A stretch of 64,000 bases of DNA from SAR92 bacterium MED-G29 (GCA_002457245.1 NTJY01000001.1:32030-96029), one strand, 5' to 3'. Positions 1 to 11,463 are shown, counted from the first letter of the stretch. The notes: generated by a model from the letters alone, not told the origin. Made by a program: numbers and translations.

Positions 1-49
1 ATATAGTTTTTTGGAGTAGATTAAATTACTTAGTAGTATTACATAAGCC

Positions 50-1042
50 TTAGGCCATCGCCATCGACGGCCATAAAATAATGTAGTAACCACAGTAAGC
101 GAGCAACAGAACGACTCCAAACATTCGTGAAATATTCGGACTCTTATTCTGTCGCTCAGCTTTAGCTAGCGAGATGAAAACAATCCCCACCATTAAAATT
201 GTCATTCCTGCCAGAGCTGCGTAGTCCCTGGCAAACACACTGTTTGGAAGAGTCATAGGTGAAATCGCTCCTGCAGTTGTCATAACGAGTAGAATATTAA
301 ATAGATTTGAACCGAAAATGTTACCTAGTGCGATATCGTGATGACCTCTAAGAGCACTCATCACTGAGGCAGCTAGCTCAGGTAGGCTTGTTCCAATGGC
401 AATAACTGTAAGCCCTATTATCAAATCACTTACATTGAAGTATGAGGCTATAGATTTAGCACCCCATACCGTGATCTCAGCACTCACTAAAAGCCCCAAC
501 AACCCGACTGTTAACCAGAAGACAGCCAATTTGATGTTAGTGATCTCTATTTCATCTGTCGTTGAAGGTTTTTTTGAAGTTTGATGATTCTTTTTAAATT
601 TCACCATAAAAATCAAAATAGGTATCACTAGGATGCCGAGCATCACACTTTCAAAGCGGTCAAGTTGGCTATCGTAAAGGCATAATCCTGCAAGAGCAGT
701 AACAACTAAGAGAATAGGGCTCTCTTCTCGAAGTAAGTATTGCTTAACTGGAATTGGAGCTACCAGAGCTGTAACACCAAGAACCAAGCCAATATTAGCG
801 AGGTTGGAACCGATTGCATTTCCGACCGCCAAACCCCCTGAATCTTTTAAAGCAGCGTTTATGGAGACTATGATTTCGGGAGCTGAGGTACCTATCGAGA
901 CTACTGTAAGGCCTATCACTAACGATGAAATTCCAAAATTCTTAGCCACTCCAACGCTTCCATTAACGAACTTGTCAGCACCCCAAACCAGGCCAATCAA
1001 GCCGGCGATCAGGGCAACCATTGGGATATAAAGCTCAGACAT
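50..1042 (-). CDS. yrbG: Calcium/sodium antiporter, YrbG type
   Basis: This is an inner-membrane cation antiporter of the Ca2+/cation antiporter (CaCA) superfamily, which exchanges Ca2+ for Na+ or H+. The protein is about 330 residues and almost entirely hydrophobic. It shows the expected internal duplication: motif GTSAPE near residue 51 and GTSLPE near residue 217, each followed by a GN.xGSN segment (GNAIGSN, GNIFGSN). A charged cytoplasmic loop (FKKNHQTSKK) separates the halves. I chose the ATG at 1042 because GGAG lies 5 nt upstream; an in-frame ATG at 1066 has no Shine-Dalgarno. In E. coli and Pseudomonas the related gene or its neighbours diverge from the mla operon, and here it diverges from mlaC. 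The transported ion is inferred from the family. Confidence 0.88.
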   Translation of the reverse strand: MSELYIPMVALIAGLIGLVWGADKFVNGSVGVAKNFGISSLVIGLTVVSIGTSAPEIIVSINAALKDSGGLAVGNAIGSNLANIGLVLGVTALVAPIPVKQYLLREESPILLVVTALAGLCLYDSQLDRFESVMLGILVIPILIFMVKFKKNHQTSKKPSTTDEIEITNIKLAVFWLTVGLLGLLVSAEITVWGAKSIASYFNVSDLIIGLTVIAIGTSLPELAASVMSALRGHHDIALGNIFGSNLFNILLVMTTAGAISPMTLPNSVFARDYAALAGMTILMVGIVFISLAKAERQNKSPNISRMFGVVLLLAYCGYYIILWPSMAMA

Positions 1043-1198
1043 CGCGTCTCCAGTTAAGGAAGTCATTATGTTTATTCAACTATTGATGAATGGTATAGTG
1101 GGGAGCTTTAAAAGTCAGTAGTCATTAGCGATAAACTTTAGGTCAACTAAAAAGTGGCCGAGATATGAAGGTTAATTAATAACTGGAAGGATGCAAGC

Positions 1199-1846
1199 AT
1201 GAAAAGAGTTTTAACATTTCTTAACTCCCGAGTAATTTGGGCAGTTCTATGTTTAATTCTTTCAATGAGTGCAGTTGCTCAAGATATAAATTACGAGTCT
1301 GGAGCTAACCAAAATCCCTTCGATAATATTGATGAAATGACAAGAGAACTGTTGGTTATTATTGATCGCCATAAAGATAAATATCCTGACAGTGAAATGG
1401 AGTATTTTTCTGATTTAAACAATCTTATGACCGGTTTTGTAGATTTTAGTTTTGTCGCTAAGAAAGTTATGGGGAGATATGCAAGAGCGGCGGATTTTAA
1501 CCAAAGAACACGATTTGTAGCGGCCTTTAGAAGAGGTCTTGTAGAGACTTATGGCCGTGGGCTAATGAGTTATGGAGATGAGCAAATTTTAATAGTGAAC
1601 CGGCAACAATTATTGGAAGGTGAGCGGCGACTTTTGGTGAAGCAGGAAATTCGTGGGGAAGCGGCAGTCTATCCATTGCACTATCTTATGTATCGAAAGA
1701 AATCTACTGGTGAGTGGAATATCGTAAACGTCACCCTAAATGGAATTAATTTAAGCAAGACTTTTGCCAGCCAGTTTGCAAATGCCTCACGGAAATCATC
1801 AGGAAACATCGACCTTGTTATAGATAATTGGTTGTCTGGGGGATAG
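1199..1846 (+). CDS. mlaC: MlaC-family periplasmic phospholipid-binding protein
   Basis: This is a periplasmic lipid carrier of the Mla pathway, which moves phospholipids between the outer membrane and the inner-membrane MlaFEDB complex. An N-terminal signal peptide ends near SMSAVAQ, and the rest is a typical MlaC/Ttg2D domain (DFSFVAKKVMGRYAR, then FVAAFRRGLVETYG). Its length of 215 residues is normal. GGAAGG lies 8 nt before the ATG. In E. coli and Pseudomonas the order is mlaF-mlaE-mlaD-mlaC-mlaB-ibaG-murA. Here mlaC is directly next to the divergent yrbG, and neither the ATPase, permease and MCE genes nor mlaB is present. The protein therefore either depends on an Mla complex encoded elsewhere or has another partner. 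Confidence 0.9.
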   Translation: MKRVLTFLNSRVIWAVLCLILSMSAVAQDINYESGANQNPFDNIDEMTRELLVIIDRHKDKYPDSEMEYFSDLNNLMTGFVDFSFVAKKVMGRYARAADFNQRTRFVAAFRRGLVETYGRGLMSYGDEQILIVNRQQLLEGERRLLVKQEIRGEAAVYPLHYLMYRKKSTGEWNIVNVTLNGINLSKTFASQFANASRKSSGNIDLVIDNWLSGG

Positions 1847-1883
1847 AGACGTTGTTGATAGTTGAGTTAAAGGAAATATTCCT

Positions 1884-2123
1884 ATGGTGTCTGAAGAGTT
1901 AAAAGTCCTTCTAGAGAAAGAATTGCCTGGGTGCTACAGTCAGGTAGAGATTAAAGGCAGTCATTATAATATCCTAGTCGTGAGCGGCCTGTTTTATGGC
2001 AAAAGGGCTATTCAGCGACAACAGATGATATATGCAGTGCTGGAGGAATTTATTTCCTCGGGAGTTATTCATGCCATTAATATGAATCTATTTTCTGAGG
2101 AAGAATGGCGGCTCCAAGGCTAA
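1884..2123 (+). CDS. ibaG: BolA-family protein IbaG
   Basis: This small 79-residue protein belongs to the BolA/IbaG (YrbA) family. BolA proteins pair with monothiol glutaredoxins to handle [2Fe-2S] clusters; a GrxD gene lies at 38954 in this window. The C-terminal core (KGSHYNILVVS, then RQQMIYAVL and a final IHAINM) matches the family. The conserved histidine of the ligand loop is visible in GSHYN. AAAGGA precedes the ATG. It lies 37 nt after mlaC and 67 nt before murA, the classic position, and is probably co-transcribed with both. Confidence 0.9.
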   Translation: MVSEELKVLLEKELPGCYSQVEIKGSHYNILVVSGLFYGKRAIQRQQMIYAVLEEFISSGVIHAINMNLFSEEEWRLQG

Positions 2124-2181
2124 TATCTTTATTAATTTAGAAATTCCCTTCTGAATTTAAGTTTTTGATGATTATTACTGA

Positions 2182-3453
<1,272 letters not shown>

Positions 3454-3496
3454 ATGGTGACCTCTTAAATCTTAATAGTGAGTGTAGTTAATAACG

Positions 3497-4126
3497 ATGG
3501 CGCAAATTACTTTGGCATTAACAAAAGGGCGTATTCTTAAGGAGACGCTGCCGCTTTTGGAGTTAGCGGGCATAGTGCCTGCTGAAGACATATTCTCTAG
3601 TCGAAAATTAGTTTTTTCAACTAATGAAAAGAATGTGCGTTTACTTTTATTGCGCGGGTCAGATGTGCCCACATATGTGCAGTATGGTGCAGCTGATATT
3701 GGAGTCACTGGAAAAGATTTGTTGTTGGAACATCAAGGTGGCGGCTATTATGAACCCCTTGATCTTGGAATAGCTAGGTGTAGATTAATGACCGCTGTTC
3801 CAGTGGGGCTGAGTTCTTCCCAAGGACGCCTTCGAGTGGCTACGAAGTATGTGAATATTGCGCGTCAATTCTATGCCCAAAAAGGTACTCAAGCTGATTT
3901 AATCAAGCTTTATGGAGCTATGGAGTTAGCCCCGATTTTAGACCTTGCAGATGAGATAGTGGATATTGTCGATACAGGCAATACATTAAAGGCTAATGGA
4001 CTGCAATCCAGACACAAAATTGCCGATATAAGTGCAAGACTTATAGTCAACAAAGCAACAATGAAAACTAAATATTCTGATGTTCAGGCCATTGTTGATT
4101 CGCTCAGTCAGGTAGTGTCAGTATGA
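3497..4126 (+). CDS. hisG: ATP phosphoribosyltransferase, short form
   Basis: HisG condenses ATP and PRPP, the first step of histidine synthesis. At 209 residues it is the short form: the catalytic domain is complete ([11 protein letters not shown] at the start, [28 protein letters not shown]), but the C-terminal allosteric ACT-like domain of long HisG is absent. Short forms work in a hetero-octamer with HisZ, a catalytically dead histidyl-tRNA-synthetase homologue. No hisZ is in this window, so it must lie elsewhere. It overlaps hisD by 4 nt (ATGA), which suggests translational coupling. Confidence 0.96.
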   Translation: MAQITLALTKGRILKETLPLLELAGIVPAEDIFSSRKLVFSTNEKNVRLLLLRGSDVPTYVQYGAADIGVTGKDLLLEHQGGGYYEPLDLGIARCRLMTAVPVGLSSSQGRLRVATKYVNIARQFYAQKGTQADLIKLYGAMELAPILDLADEIVDIVDTGNTLKANGLQSRHKIADISARLIVNKATMKTKYSDVQAIVDSLSQVVSV

Positions 4127-5448
4127 GTGATGTTGACAGCATTAAACTTTGTGATATTTCAGTAATTGATTCTGGAGAAGATGATTTTTCGGATAATTTA
4201 GAGGCTTTGTCTAAATGGACATCAACTTCTAACCCTGATGTGGAGAGAAAAGTAGCCGAGATTATGACAGGGGTGCGTGAGGGAGGGGATGGAGTACTTG
4301 TAGACTACACTAACCGCTTTGATCGCCGTGCTTGTGAAAATATTGATGAGCTAAATATCTGCAAGTCTCGGTTAACTGAGGCTTTAAGTACCATTGATCC
4401 TGCTGTTCGCAACGCGCTAGAGTCAGCGGCGAAAAGGATTCGCGATTATCATATTCATCAAAAACAAGAGTCCTGGCGATTCACTGATATTGATGGAACC
4501 ATGCTAGGACAGAAAATAACTCCTCTAGATAGGGTTGGAATATATGTTCCTGGAGGAAAAGCCTGCTACCCCTCCTCGGTATTAATGAATGCCATTCCAG
4601 CAAGAGTAGCGGGTGTCCGTGAAGTCATTATGGTAGTGCCTGCGCCAGATGGTTTTCTAAGTCCCATAGTTTTGGCTGCAGCGGCAATCGCCGATGTTGA
4701 TAAAGTTTTTACAGTTGGCGGTGCTCAGGCCATTGCCGCGCTTGCTTATGGAACTGATGCAATTAAAAAGGTCGACAAAATAGTTGGACCTGGAAATATT
4801 TATGTTGCAACAGCAAAGCGGCAGGTTTTTGGTTTGGTCGGTCTAGATATGATTGCGGGGCCAAGTGAAATTTTAGTTATTTGCGATGGAATGACTGACC
4901 CTGACTGGATTGCCATGGATCTTTTTTCTCAAGCTGAGCACGATGAGGATGCTCAGTCTATTCTTATTAGTTGGGATCATGATTTTATTGATGTTGTGCA
5001 TCAAAGTATGAGCAGGCTGTTACCTGAAATGGAAAGAGAGGAGATTATAAGGAAATCATTGGCTAGGAAGGGTGCTCTTATCAAGGTACCCGATATGCTG
5101 TCAGCAGTTGAACTATCAAATCAGTTAGCACCTGAGCATCTTGAATTATCTGTAGAAAACCCCGACTTATTACTACCTAGCATCAAGAACGCTGGAGCTA
5201 TATTTATGGGTCGCCACACTGCCGAGGCTATCGGAGATTACTGTGCAGGCCCGAACCATGTGTTGCCAACATCTGCCACTGCAAGATTTTCGTCACCCCT
5301 AGGAGTTTATGATTTTCAAAAACGTAGTTCGTTGATTCAGTGCTCTGAGCAAAGTGCCAGTGCCTTGGGAAAAATTGCATCAGTAATAGGTCGACAAGAA
5401 TCTCTGACTGCGCATGCTCGGTCCGCAGAGTATCGGATAATAAAATAA
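4123..5448 (+). CDS. hisD: Histidinol dehydrogenase
   Basis: HisD oxidises L-histidinol to histidine in two NAD+-dependent steps using a Zn2+ site. The 441-residue protein shows the family landmarks: [16 protein letters not shown], the [14 protein letters not shown] region, [10 protein letters not shown], the metal-binding [12 protein letters not shown], and LAPEHLEL near the end. The start overlaps the hisG stop by 4 nt and the stop abuts the hisC start, so hisG-hisD-hisC form one tight operon. The N-terminus (about residues 1-25) is a little longer than usual. Confidence 0.97.
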   Translation: MSDVDSIKLCDISVIDSGEDDFSDNLEALSKWTSTSNPDVERKVAEIMTGVREGGDGVLVDYTNRFDRRACENIDELNICKSRLTEALSTIDPAVRNALESAAKRIRDYHIHQKQESWRFTDIDGTMLGQKITPLDRVGIYVPGGKACYPSSVLMNAIPARVAGVREVIMVVPAPDGFLSPIVLAAAAIADVDKVFTVGGAQAIAALAYGTDAIKKVDKIVGPGNIYVATAKRQVFGLVGLDMIAGPSEILVICDGMTDPDWIAMDLFSQAEHDEDAQSILISWDHDFIDVVHQSMSRLLPEMEREEIIRKSLARKGALIKVPDMLSAVELSNQLAPEHLELSVENPDLLLPSIKNAGAIFMGRHTAEAIGDYCAGPNHVLPTSATARFSSPLGVYDFQKRSSLIQCSEQSASALGKIASVIGRQESLTAHARSAEYRIIK

Positions 5449-6510
5449 ATGGAAAAATATTGGAGTGATCTTGTTAAGCAACTAAGACCCTATGAGCCAG
5501 GTGAACAGCCATGGATGGATGGAGTTCTTAAGTTGAATACTAACGAAAACCCATTTGGGCCATCACCCAAAGTACTATCCGCTATTGAAGGTCAATTGGG
5601 AAATCAGTTAAGACTATACCCGCCACCTAATGCTGATTTGCTAAAGCAAGCCATCGCCGATTATTATGGCTTAAAAGACTCACAAATCTTTTTGGGTAAC
5701 GGGTCAGATGAGATTTTGGCTCATGTGTTTAATGGACTTTTAAAAAAGGCGCTACCTCTTCTCTTCCCAGATATTACTTACAGTTTTTACCCAGTTTTTT
5801 GCCAGCTTTACGATATAGACTTTGAAGAGATCCCACTCAAAGACGATCTGTCTATTGATTTAACCGATTATGAGGTACCAAATGGCGGTATTATTTTTCC
5901 AAATCCCAATGCGCCCACAGGCAGATTGTTGGCGATTGGCGAAATAGAATATCTATTAAAAGCTAATCGACACTCAGTTGTAGTTATTGATGAAGCTTAT
6001 ATTGATTTTGGTGGGCAATCCTCAATTGGCTTACTGACTGATAATCCTAATTTAATAGTTACGCAAACTATGTCTAAGTCTCGATCGATGGCAGGTATGC
6101 GAATTGGTTTTGCGCTAGGCTCAGCGGACTTGATAGAGGGGTTAGAGAGGGTCAAAAATAGCTTTAACTCCTATCCTTTAGGGCATCTTCAAATCGCTGC
6201 GGGTATTTCTGCAATTGAGGACAGTGATCATTTTAAAGATACATGCCAGAGAGTCATCCATAACCGAGCAAAGTTAACTATTGACCTCGAAGAGCTGGGC
6301 TTTTCGGTGGTTCCTTCCGCTGGTAATTTTGTACTTGTCAGACATTTTAGGGCATCCGCGCTCAAAATTTATGGCCAGTTAAAAAATAATGGAATTCTTG
6401 TTAGGCATTTCAACAAACAGCGGCTGGATAATTTTCTTCGAATTACAGTCGGCACCACTGAACAAAATGATCAACTGGTTACAGCGTTAGCAACTATTTT
6501 ACGCAGCTAG
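5449..6510 (+). CDS. hisC: Histidinol-phosphate aminotransferase
   Basis: This PLP-dependent class I/II aminotransferase converts imidazole-acetol phosphate to histidinol phosphate. Visible landmarks are LNTNENPFGPSP at the N-terminus, NPNAPTGRLL, VVIDEAYIDF, and the PLP-lysine segment TMSKSRSMAGMRIGFA. It is 353 residues, full length. The ATG follows the hisD stop with no gap. Transcription converges on the degS/algW gene with only 3 nt between the two stop codons and no obvious terminator. Confidence 0.96.
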   Translation: MEKYWSDLVKQLRPYEPGEQPWMDGVLKLNTNENPFGPSPKVLSAIEGQLGNQLRLYPPPNADLLKQAIADYYGLKDSQIFLGNGSDEILAHVFNGLLKKALPLLFPDITYSFYPVFCQLYDIDFEEIPLKDDLSIDLTDYEVPNGGIIFPNPNAPTGRLLAIGEIEYLLKANRHSVVVIDEAYIDFGGQSSIGLLTDNPNLIVTQTMSKSRSMAGMRIGFALGSADLIEGLERVKNSFNSYPLGHLQIAAGISAIEDSDHFKDTCQRVIHNRAKLTIDLEELGFSVVPSAGNFVLVRHFRASALKIYGQLKNNGILVRHFNKQRLDNFLRITVGTTEQNDQLVTALATILRS

Positions 6511-6513
6511 ATC

Positions 6514-7623
6514 TTATTTATCCAAGCCTCTATCACCTGCGATGACAATGAATTCGATCACTTTATTTCTTCTGATCACTTTGAGCTTGACGGGTTGGCC
6601 TGGTGAAACATCAGTAATTTGTTTGACGCTCGTGGGTGGATCGGTAATAGGTAATCCATCTATCGTTATTATATAATCGCCATTCCTTAGACCGGACTTG
6701 GCGGCAGGGCCTGCGGTCGCAGTGTCTGTAACTTCAAAGGCTCTATTGAAATTAAATTTTTGGCTAAATTCTAGAGGAAGTGGGCGTAAATTAGCCTCAA
6801 TACCCAACCATCCTCGAACTACACGGCCATGAGTCACCAAGTCTTGTAGAACTTCTTGAGCGATATCTGCAGGAATTGCAAAACTAATACCAGGAGCACC
6901 TTTGCTATGCAGTGTAGCTGTATTTATCCCTAACAATCTGCCATAAGCGTCCACTAAAGCTCCACCAGAGCTACCATCGCTAATATCGGCATCCGTTTGA
7001 AGGAAGTTCTCTAGGTCGCTTGTACCGAGACCACTCCGGCGTTTGGCGCTTATTATTCCCTGAGTCACCGACTGACCTATTCCTTGAGGATTGCCTATTG
7101 CAAGCACGACATCACCAATATTAGCTTCCGTAGGATTACCTAGTGAAATCGGCTTGAGATCTCCAATATTAATTTTCAAAAGAGCCAAATCCATTTCAAT
7201 ATCTACTCCGATACGTTTTGCCATCACTTCTCTTCCGTCATTAAGTAACACCAATATCTCGACGGCATTTGAGATAACATGAAAATTGGTCATTACTAAA
7301 CCATCCGCTGACATTATTACGCCCGAACCCAGCGAGTCTCTGACTGATGTATCATAATTTGAGCGTTCTATTTTTTTAGTATAAATATTAACCACTGATG
7401 GAGCAGCTCTAGCAACAGCAGATGAGTATGAAGCTGGTTGCCCCCAGACCTGATCGAAATTGCTTTGATCAAGAGAAACTATTTCGGTTGATAAAGAATT
7501 TTTTGCTGTGCGAATCTCTGGGACGAGCCAAAGTAGTATTATCGCGACAAATAAACCTAGTACTGCCGGCTGGAACACAAATACAAAAAATGTTTTAAGA
7601 ATTTTCACAAAATTTCCTTTCAC
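6514..7623 (-). CDS. algW: Membrane-anchored HtrA-family serine protease (DegS/AlgW)
   Basis: This is a periplasmic site-1 protease of the DegS/AlgW type, which cleaves the anti-sigma factor that holds sigma-E/AlgU when outer-membrane proteins misfold. One transmembrane anchor spans roughly residues 12-34. The trypsin-like domain has catalytic His115 (TNFHVI), Asp145 (EMDLALLK) and Ser219 in DGSSGGALV; most family members have GNSGG, so Asn is replaced by Ser next to the nucleophile. A single C-terminal PDZ domain (about 265-360, RGWLGIE onwards) fits DegS rather than two-PDZ DegP/DegQ. Its position after hisC matches algW of Pseudomonas. It lies 20 nt downstream of yhbY on the same strand. 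Confidence 0.9.
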   Translation of the reverse strand: MKGNFVKILKTFFVFVFQPAVLGLFVAIILLWLVPEIRTAKNSLSTEIVSLDQSNFDQVWGQPASYSSAVARAAPSVVNIYTKKIERSNYDTSVRDSLGSGVIMSADGLVMTNFHVISNAVEILVLLNDGREVMAKRIGVDIEMDLALLKINIGDLKPISLGNPTEANIGDVVLAIGNPQGIGQSVTQGIISAKRRSGLGTSDLENFLQTDADISDGSSGGALVDAYGRLLGINTATLHSKGAPGISFAIPADIAQEVLQDLVTHGRVVRGWLGIEANLRPLPLEFSQKFNFNRAFEVTDTATAGPAAKSGLRNGDYIITIDGLPITDPPTSVKQITDVSPGQPVKLKVIRRNKVIEFIVIAGDRGLDK

Positions 7624-7643
7624 CGATTATTTTTTACATCATC

Positions 7644-7946
7644 TTATTGCCGAAGTAAATTCGACAATCTGGGATTCGGTTTGTTAGCTCGACGGAAAAT
7701 CAGCAAAATATTCCCCACAGCCTGAATTGACTCCGCATTTTGAGACCTACAAATTTGCTCACCCAGTATTTTTTTTGCTGCGCGATCTCCGGCTGAGAAC
7801 TTAACCTTGATTAGTTCGTGGTCGCTGAGGGCCCGATCTATTTCCGCATTAACTGCATTTGTTAACCCCTTAGAGGCAATGATCACGACTGGTTTGAGTT
7901 TGTGCCCTATTCGTCTCAAATGTTTTTTATCTGTGGTAGATGTCAT
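7644..7946 (-). CDS. yhbY: YhbY family ribosome-assembly RNA-binding protein
   Basis: This protein of about 100 residues contains a CRM RNA-binding domain, associated in E. coli with 50S precursor particles. The characteristic segments are LRRIGHKLKPVVIIASKGLT, HELIKVKF and the end of the domain NILLIFRRA. I chose the ATG at 7946 because AAGG lies 8 nt upstream. A GTG at 7970 would extend the protein by 8 residues that do not belong to the domain. The gene diverges from rlmE across 46 bp and is followed on the same strand by the DegS/AlgW gene. In E. coli and Pseudomonas its neighbour is greA, which here sits 28 kb away. Confidence 0.92.
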   Translation of the reverse strand: MTSTTDKKHLRRIGHKLKPVVIIASKGLTNAVNAEIDRALSDHELIKVKFSAGDRAAKKILGEQICRSQNAESIQAVGNILLIFRRANKPNPRLSNLLRQ

Positions 7947-7992
7947 AATAATAGCCTTACTCGAGAACACTTAGTCTAACGAAAAGTAACCC

Positions 7993-8625
7993 ATGACGAA
8001 ATCTAAAAATCGCAGTTGGATCCAGAGACATGTTAAAGATCCTTATGTAAAGCAATCTCAAGTCGATGGCTTTAGATCACGAGCCAGTTATAAATTGCTA
8101 GAAATAGTAGAGAAGGATCGATTAATCCGATCAGGAATGACGGTCGTAGACTTAGGAAGTGCTCCTGGCGGCTGGTCCCAGGTAGCCTCCAGTCTGGTGG
8201 GACCCTCTGGAAGCGTTGTTGCTTTGGACATTTTACCCATGGATCCCGTGAGTGGCGTAGAATTTATCCAAGGAGATTTTACAGAAGATCCAACATGGGG
8301 ACGATTACAGCAGCTAGTCAAAAACAATTCGGTTGACCTTGTAATTTCGGATATGGCCCCCAATTTAAGTGGTAGTCAAGAAATTGATCAACCGGCGATG
8401 ATGCATTTGGCTGAGATGTCCCTTGATCTAGCCTTAAAATCCTTAGACGCCAAAGGTGTCTTCATATCGAAGCTGTTTCACGGCCAGGGATTTGATCGGT
8501 TTGTGCTTGAAGTAAGAAAGCTGTTTAATAAGGTTTCGATTGTAAAACCGAGGGCTTCTAGGCCTAAGTCAAAGGAAGTGTACATTGTGGCCTCGGGCCC
8601 AAAGCTAACTAAAGAGGATGAGTAA
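7993..8625 (+). CDS. rlmE: 23S rRNA (uridine-2'-O)-methyltransferase
   Basis: RlmE (FtsJ/RrmJ) methylates the 2'-hydroxyl of U2552 in the A-loop of 23S rRNA on the 50S subunit. The SAM-binding motif is VVDLGSAPGGWSQ. The K-D-K-E catalytic tetrad of the family is complete: Lys34 (ASYKLL), Asp120 (ISDMAPN), Lys160 (ISKLFHG) and Glu195 (KEVYIV). The 210-residue length is normal. The stop codon abuts the ftsH GTG start, so the two genes are co-transcribed, as is widespread in Gammaproteobacteria. Confidence 0.97.
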   Translation: MTKSKNRSWIQRHVKDPYVKQSQVDGFRSRASYKLLEIVEKDRLIRSGMTVVDLGSAPGGWSQVASSLVGPSGSVVALDILPMDPVSGVEFIQGDFTEDPTWGRLQQLVKNNSVDLVISDMAPNLSGSQEIDQPAMMHLAEMSLDLALKSLDAKGVFISKLFHGQGFDRFVLEVRKLFNKVSIVKPRASRPKSKEVYIVASGPKLTKEDE

Positions 8626-10539
8626 GTGAACGATCTGGCAAAAAATCTCATAGTATGGGTTATTCTGGCGGCCGTGCTGATGTCTGTATTTAATAGTTTC
8701 TCACCAGAGCCCGAGCAAAATACGATCGACTACTCCACTTTTTTGAATGAGGTACAAAACGATAGAGTCAATGAAGTCACTATCGCTGACCTCTTAATTT
8801 TTGGTGAACGTAATGACGGGTCGACGTTCAAGTCAGTGCGCCCAAATGTTCAAGATCCTAAGCTGATTGATGATTTGATGAATCACAATGTCAAAATTAT
8901 TGGTAAAGAGCGAGAGGAGCCAAGCCTTTTCTCACAACTGCTTGTCGCAGCATTCCCTATTCTCCTCATTTTGGCGATTTTTGTGTTTTTTATGCGTCAA
9001 ATGCAGGGTGGTGGCGGCAAAGGTGGACCGATGAGCTTTGGTAAGAGCAAAGCTAAGTTACTATCAGGTGATCAGATCAATACGACGTTTGCAGATGTAG
9101 CAGGGGTAGATGAGGCTAAGGAAGATGTGGCAGAACTTGTGGAATTCTTGAGCGATCCAAGCAAGTTTCAAAGATTAGGAGGTCGAATTCCAAAAGGAGT
9201 TTTGATGGTTGGGCCCCCAGGAACAGGCAAAACTCTTCTAGCGAAAGCTATAGCGGGTGAGGCTAAGGTGCCGTTTTTCTCAATATCTGGTTCCGATTTT
9301 GTTGAGATGTTCGTCGGTGTGGGAGCATCCCGAGTCAGAGATATGTTTGAGCAGGCAAAGAAACAAGCCCCTTGTATTATCTTTATTGATGAGATTGATG
9401 CAGTTGGACGTCACAGAGGAGGTGGTTATGGCGGAGGGAATGATGAGCGAGAGCAAACCTTAAATCAGCTTCTGGTTGAGATGGACGGCTTTGAAGGTAA
9501 TGAAGGTGTAATCGTGATCGCTGCAACGAATCGTCCAGACGTCCTTGATAAAGCCCTCCTAAGGCCAGGCAGATTTGATAGGCAGGTTTACGTCAGCCTA
9601 CCAGACATACGCGGGCGCGAACAAATTTTGAAAGTTCACTCCCGAAAAGTTCCATTAGACGATGCGATTAACCTTGGCATACTAGCGAGGGGTACGCCAG
9701 GGTTTTCCGGTGCAGACTTAGCTAATTTAGTCAATGAGGCCGCACTGTTTTCTGCTAGAGCAAATCGTAGGGTTGTCACGATGGAGGAGTTCGAAAAGGC
9801 TCGAGACAAAATTATGATGGGCGCGGAGAGACGCTCGATGGTTATGTCAGACAAAGAAAAAACCAATACGGCATACCATGAGGCCGGGCACGCAATTATA
9901 GGAAGGTTAGTGCCTGAACATGATCCCGTTCACAAAGTTACTATAATTCCTCGGGGAAGGGCGCTAGGTGTAACGCAATATCTCCCAGAGGAAGATCGGT
10001 ACAGCATGAACAGGACGCAGCTCTTTAGCCAGCTTTGCAGTCTCTTTGGAGGGCGTATAGCAGAGGAGCTTATTGGTGGTTTTGATGGTGTAACAACAGG
10101 CGCTTCCAACGACATTGAGCGAGCTACTCAGATGGCTCGTAACATGGTAACCAAGTGGGGATTAAACGAAAAAATGGGGCCAATCCTTTATGGCGAAGAT
10201 GATTCCCAAGCACCAGGGGGAGGGAACACTCATTATTCGGAAGATACTTCAAGGGAGATTGATCAAGAGGTAAAATTGATCCTTAACGAAGCTTATGCCA
10301 GAGCTATGGAGTTGCTGCAAGCCAACCGAGATATTTTAGAATCGATGAAAGATGCGTTAATGGAATATGAAACTATCGATGCGGATCAGGTTGATGATCT
10401 GATGAGTAGGAAGAAAGTTAGGCCCCCGAAAGATTGGGATTCAAATGATTATGACAGCCCCTCTGACGGTGGCAAGTCCTCAAAAGATACATCTGGTGCT
10501 GATGGCACACCCTTAGGTGATCCAGTAGAAGGTGTCTAG
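8626..10539 (+). CDS. ftsH: ATP-dependent membrane zinc metalloprotease FtsH
   Basis: FtsH is an inner-membrane AAA+ protease that extracts and degrades membrane proteins and regulators such as sigma32 and LpxC. Order of parts: first transmembrane helix (about 7-24), periplasmic domain, second helix (about 104-123), Gly-rich linker, AAA domain with Walker A GPPGTGKT at 196-203, Walker [12 protein letters not shown] region ([20 protein letters not shown]), and the zinc site HEAGH at 418-422. Translation starts at a GTG immediately after the rlmE stop. It is 637 residues, full length. A strong intrinsic terminator follows at 10558. Confidence 0.98.
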   Translation: MNDLAKNLIVWVILAAVLMSVFNSFSPEPEQNTIDYSTFLNEVQNDRVNEVTIADLLIFGERNDGSTFKSVRPNVQDPKLIDDLMNHNVKIIGKEREEPSLFSQLLVAAFPILLILAIFVFFMRQMQGGGGKGGPMSFGKSKAKLLSGDQINTTFADVAGVDEAKEDVAELVEFLSDPSKFQRLGGRIPKGVLMVGPPGTGKTLLAKAIAGEAKVPFFSISGSDFVEMFVGVGASRVRDMFEQAKKQAPCIIFIDEIDAVGRHRGGGYGGGNDEREQTLNQLLVEMDGFEGNEGVIVIAATNRPDVLDKALLRPGRFDRQVYVSLPDIRGREQILKVHSRKVPLDDAINLGILARGTPGFSGADLANLVNEAALFSARANRRVVTMEEFEKARDKIMMGAERRSMVMSDKEKTNTAYHEAGHAIIGRLVPEHDPVHKVTIIPRGRALGVTQYLPEEDRYSMNRTQLFSQLCSLFGGRIAEELIGGFDGVTTGASNDIERATQMARNMVTKWGLNEKMGPILYGEDDSQAPGGGNTHYSEDTSREIDQEVKLILNEAYARAMELLQANRDILESMKDALMEYETIDADQVDDLMSRKKVRPPKDWDSNDYDSPSDGGKSSKDTSGADGTPLGDPVEGV

Positions 10540-10557
10540 ACATTATATCTGTGTTAC

Positions 10558-10592
10558 AAACCCTGAGTATCCTCGCGGCCTCAGGGTTTTTT
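10558..10592 (+). terminator. Intrinsic terminator after ftsH
   Basis: A perfect 10-bp stem AAACCCTGAG / CTCAGGGTTT with a 12-nt loop is followed by an uninterrupted run of six T (10587-10592). It lies 19 nt after the ftsH stop and ends 20 nt before folP. It should end most rlmE-ftsH transcripts and uncouple them from folP-glmM. Confidence 0.9.
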
Positions 10593-10611
10593 GGTTTAAG
10601 AGAGAGTTAAT

Positions 10612-11463
10612 TTGACTGTGTTTTCGTTAAGCTGTGGACAAAAAACTCTCGATCTTTCCAAGCCAGCGATCATGGGAATTGTAAACGTCACGCCCGATTC
10701 ATTTTCTGACGGTGGAAGGCTGTACACAAACTCTCAAGTAGATATAAGCAAAACTCTGCGAACAGTAGAAAATATGTTGTTAGAGGGAGCTGATATTATT
10801 GATATTGGTGGAGAGTCCACTCGTCCGGGTGCCGCCGAAGTTACTAATCAGCAAGAATTAGATCGCGTAATACCAGTTCTGGATGCCGTCATTGCTCGCT
10901 TTGATACCATTGTTTCCATAGATACTAGCACTTCGACAGTAATTAAGGAGGCTGCTGACCGTGGTGCGAGTTTGATTAATGATGTTCGCGCTCTTAGTCG
11001 TGATGGGGCACTTAAAGCTGCTGTCGATTCGCAATTACCGGTTTGCTTAATGCATATGCAGAATCAGCCAAAAATTATGCAGAGTGCTCCCACTTATTTT
11101 GATGTGGTAAACGAAGTTTTTGAATTTTTGATGCTGAGAAAGCAACGCTGCCTAGAAGCTGGTATCGAATCCTCAAAAATTATTCTCGACCCTGGATTTG
11201 GCTTTGGCAAGACCTTGGCTCATAATCTTACCTTGTTCAATGCCATAGAAAAATTCACTGACACAGGGCATCCAATTCTTGTTGGAGTTTCAAGAAAATC
11301 CATGATTGGACAGATTCTTGGTTTGGAAAATACTGAGAATCGCGTCATAGGAAGTGTCGCCTTGGCTCTGATGGCAGCTCAGAGGGGAGCGAAGATTCTG
11401 AGAGTGCATGATGTGCTGGAAACGCGGCAAGCAATTGATATGTGGCAATCGACACATTTTTAA
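10612..11463 (+). CDS. folP: Dihydropteroate synthase
   Basis: FolP condenses 6-hydroxymethyl-dihydropterin diphosphate with p-aminobenzoate in folate synthesis and is the sulfonamide target. The TIM-barrel signatures are clear: IMGIVNVTPDSFSDGG, DIIDIGGESTRPGA, SLINDVRAL, LMHMQN, and ILVGVSRKSMIG. The 283-residue length is normal. The first codon is TTG at 10612, with GTG at 10618 as an alternative; neither has a strong ribosome-binding site (AGAGAG upstream). It is followed 16 nt later by glmM, the usual pair. Confidence 0.96.
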   Translation: MTVFSLSCGQKTLDLSKPAIMGIVNVTPDSFSDGGRLYTNSQVDISKTLRTVENMLLEGADIIDIGGESTRPGAAEVTNQQELDRVIPVLDAVIARFDTIVSIDTSTSTVIKEAADRGASLINDVRALSRDGALKAAVDSQLPVCLMHMQNQPKIMQSAPTYFDVVNEVFEFLMLRKQRCLEAGIESSKIILDPGFGFGKTLAHNLTLFNAIEKFTDTGHPILVGVSRKSMIGQILGLENTENRVIGSVALALMAAQRGAKILRVHDVLETRQAIDMWQSTHF

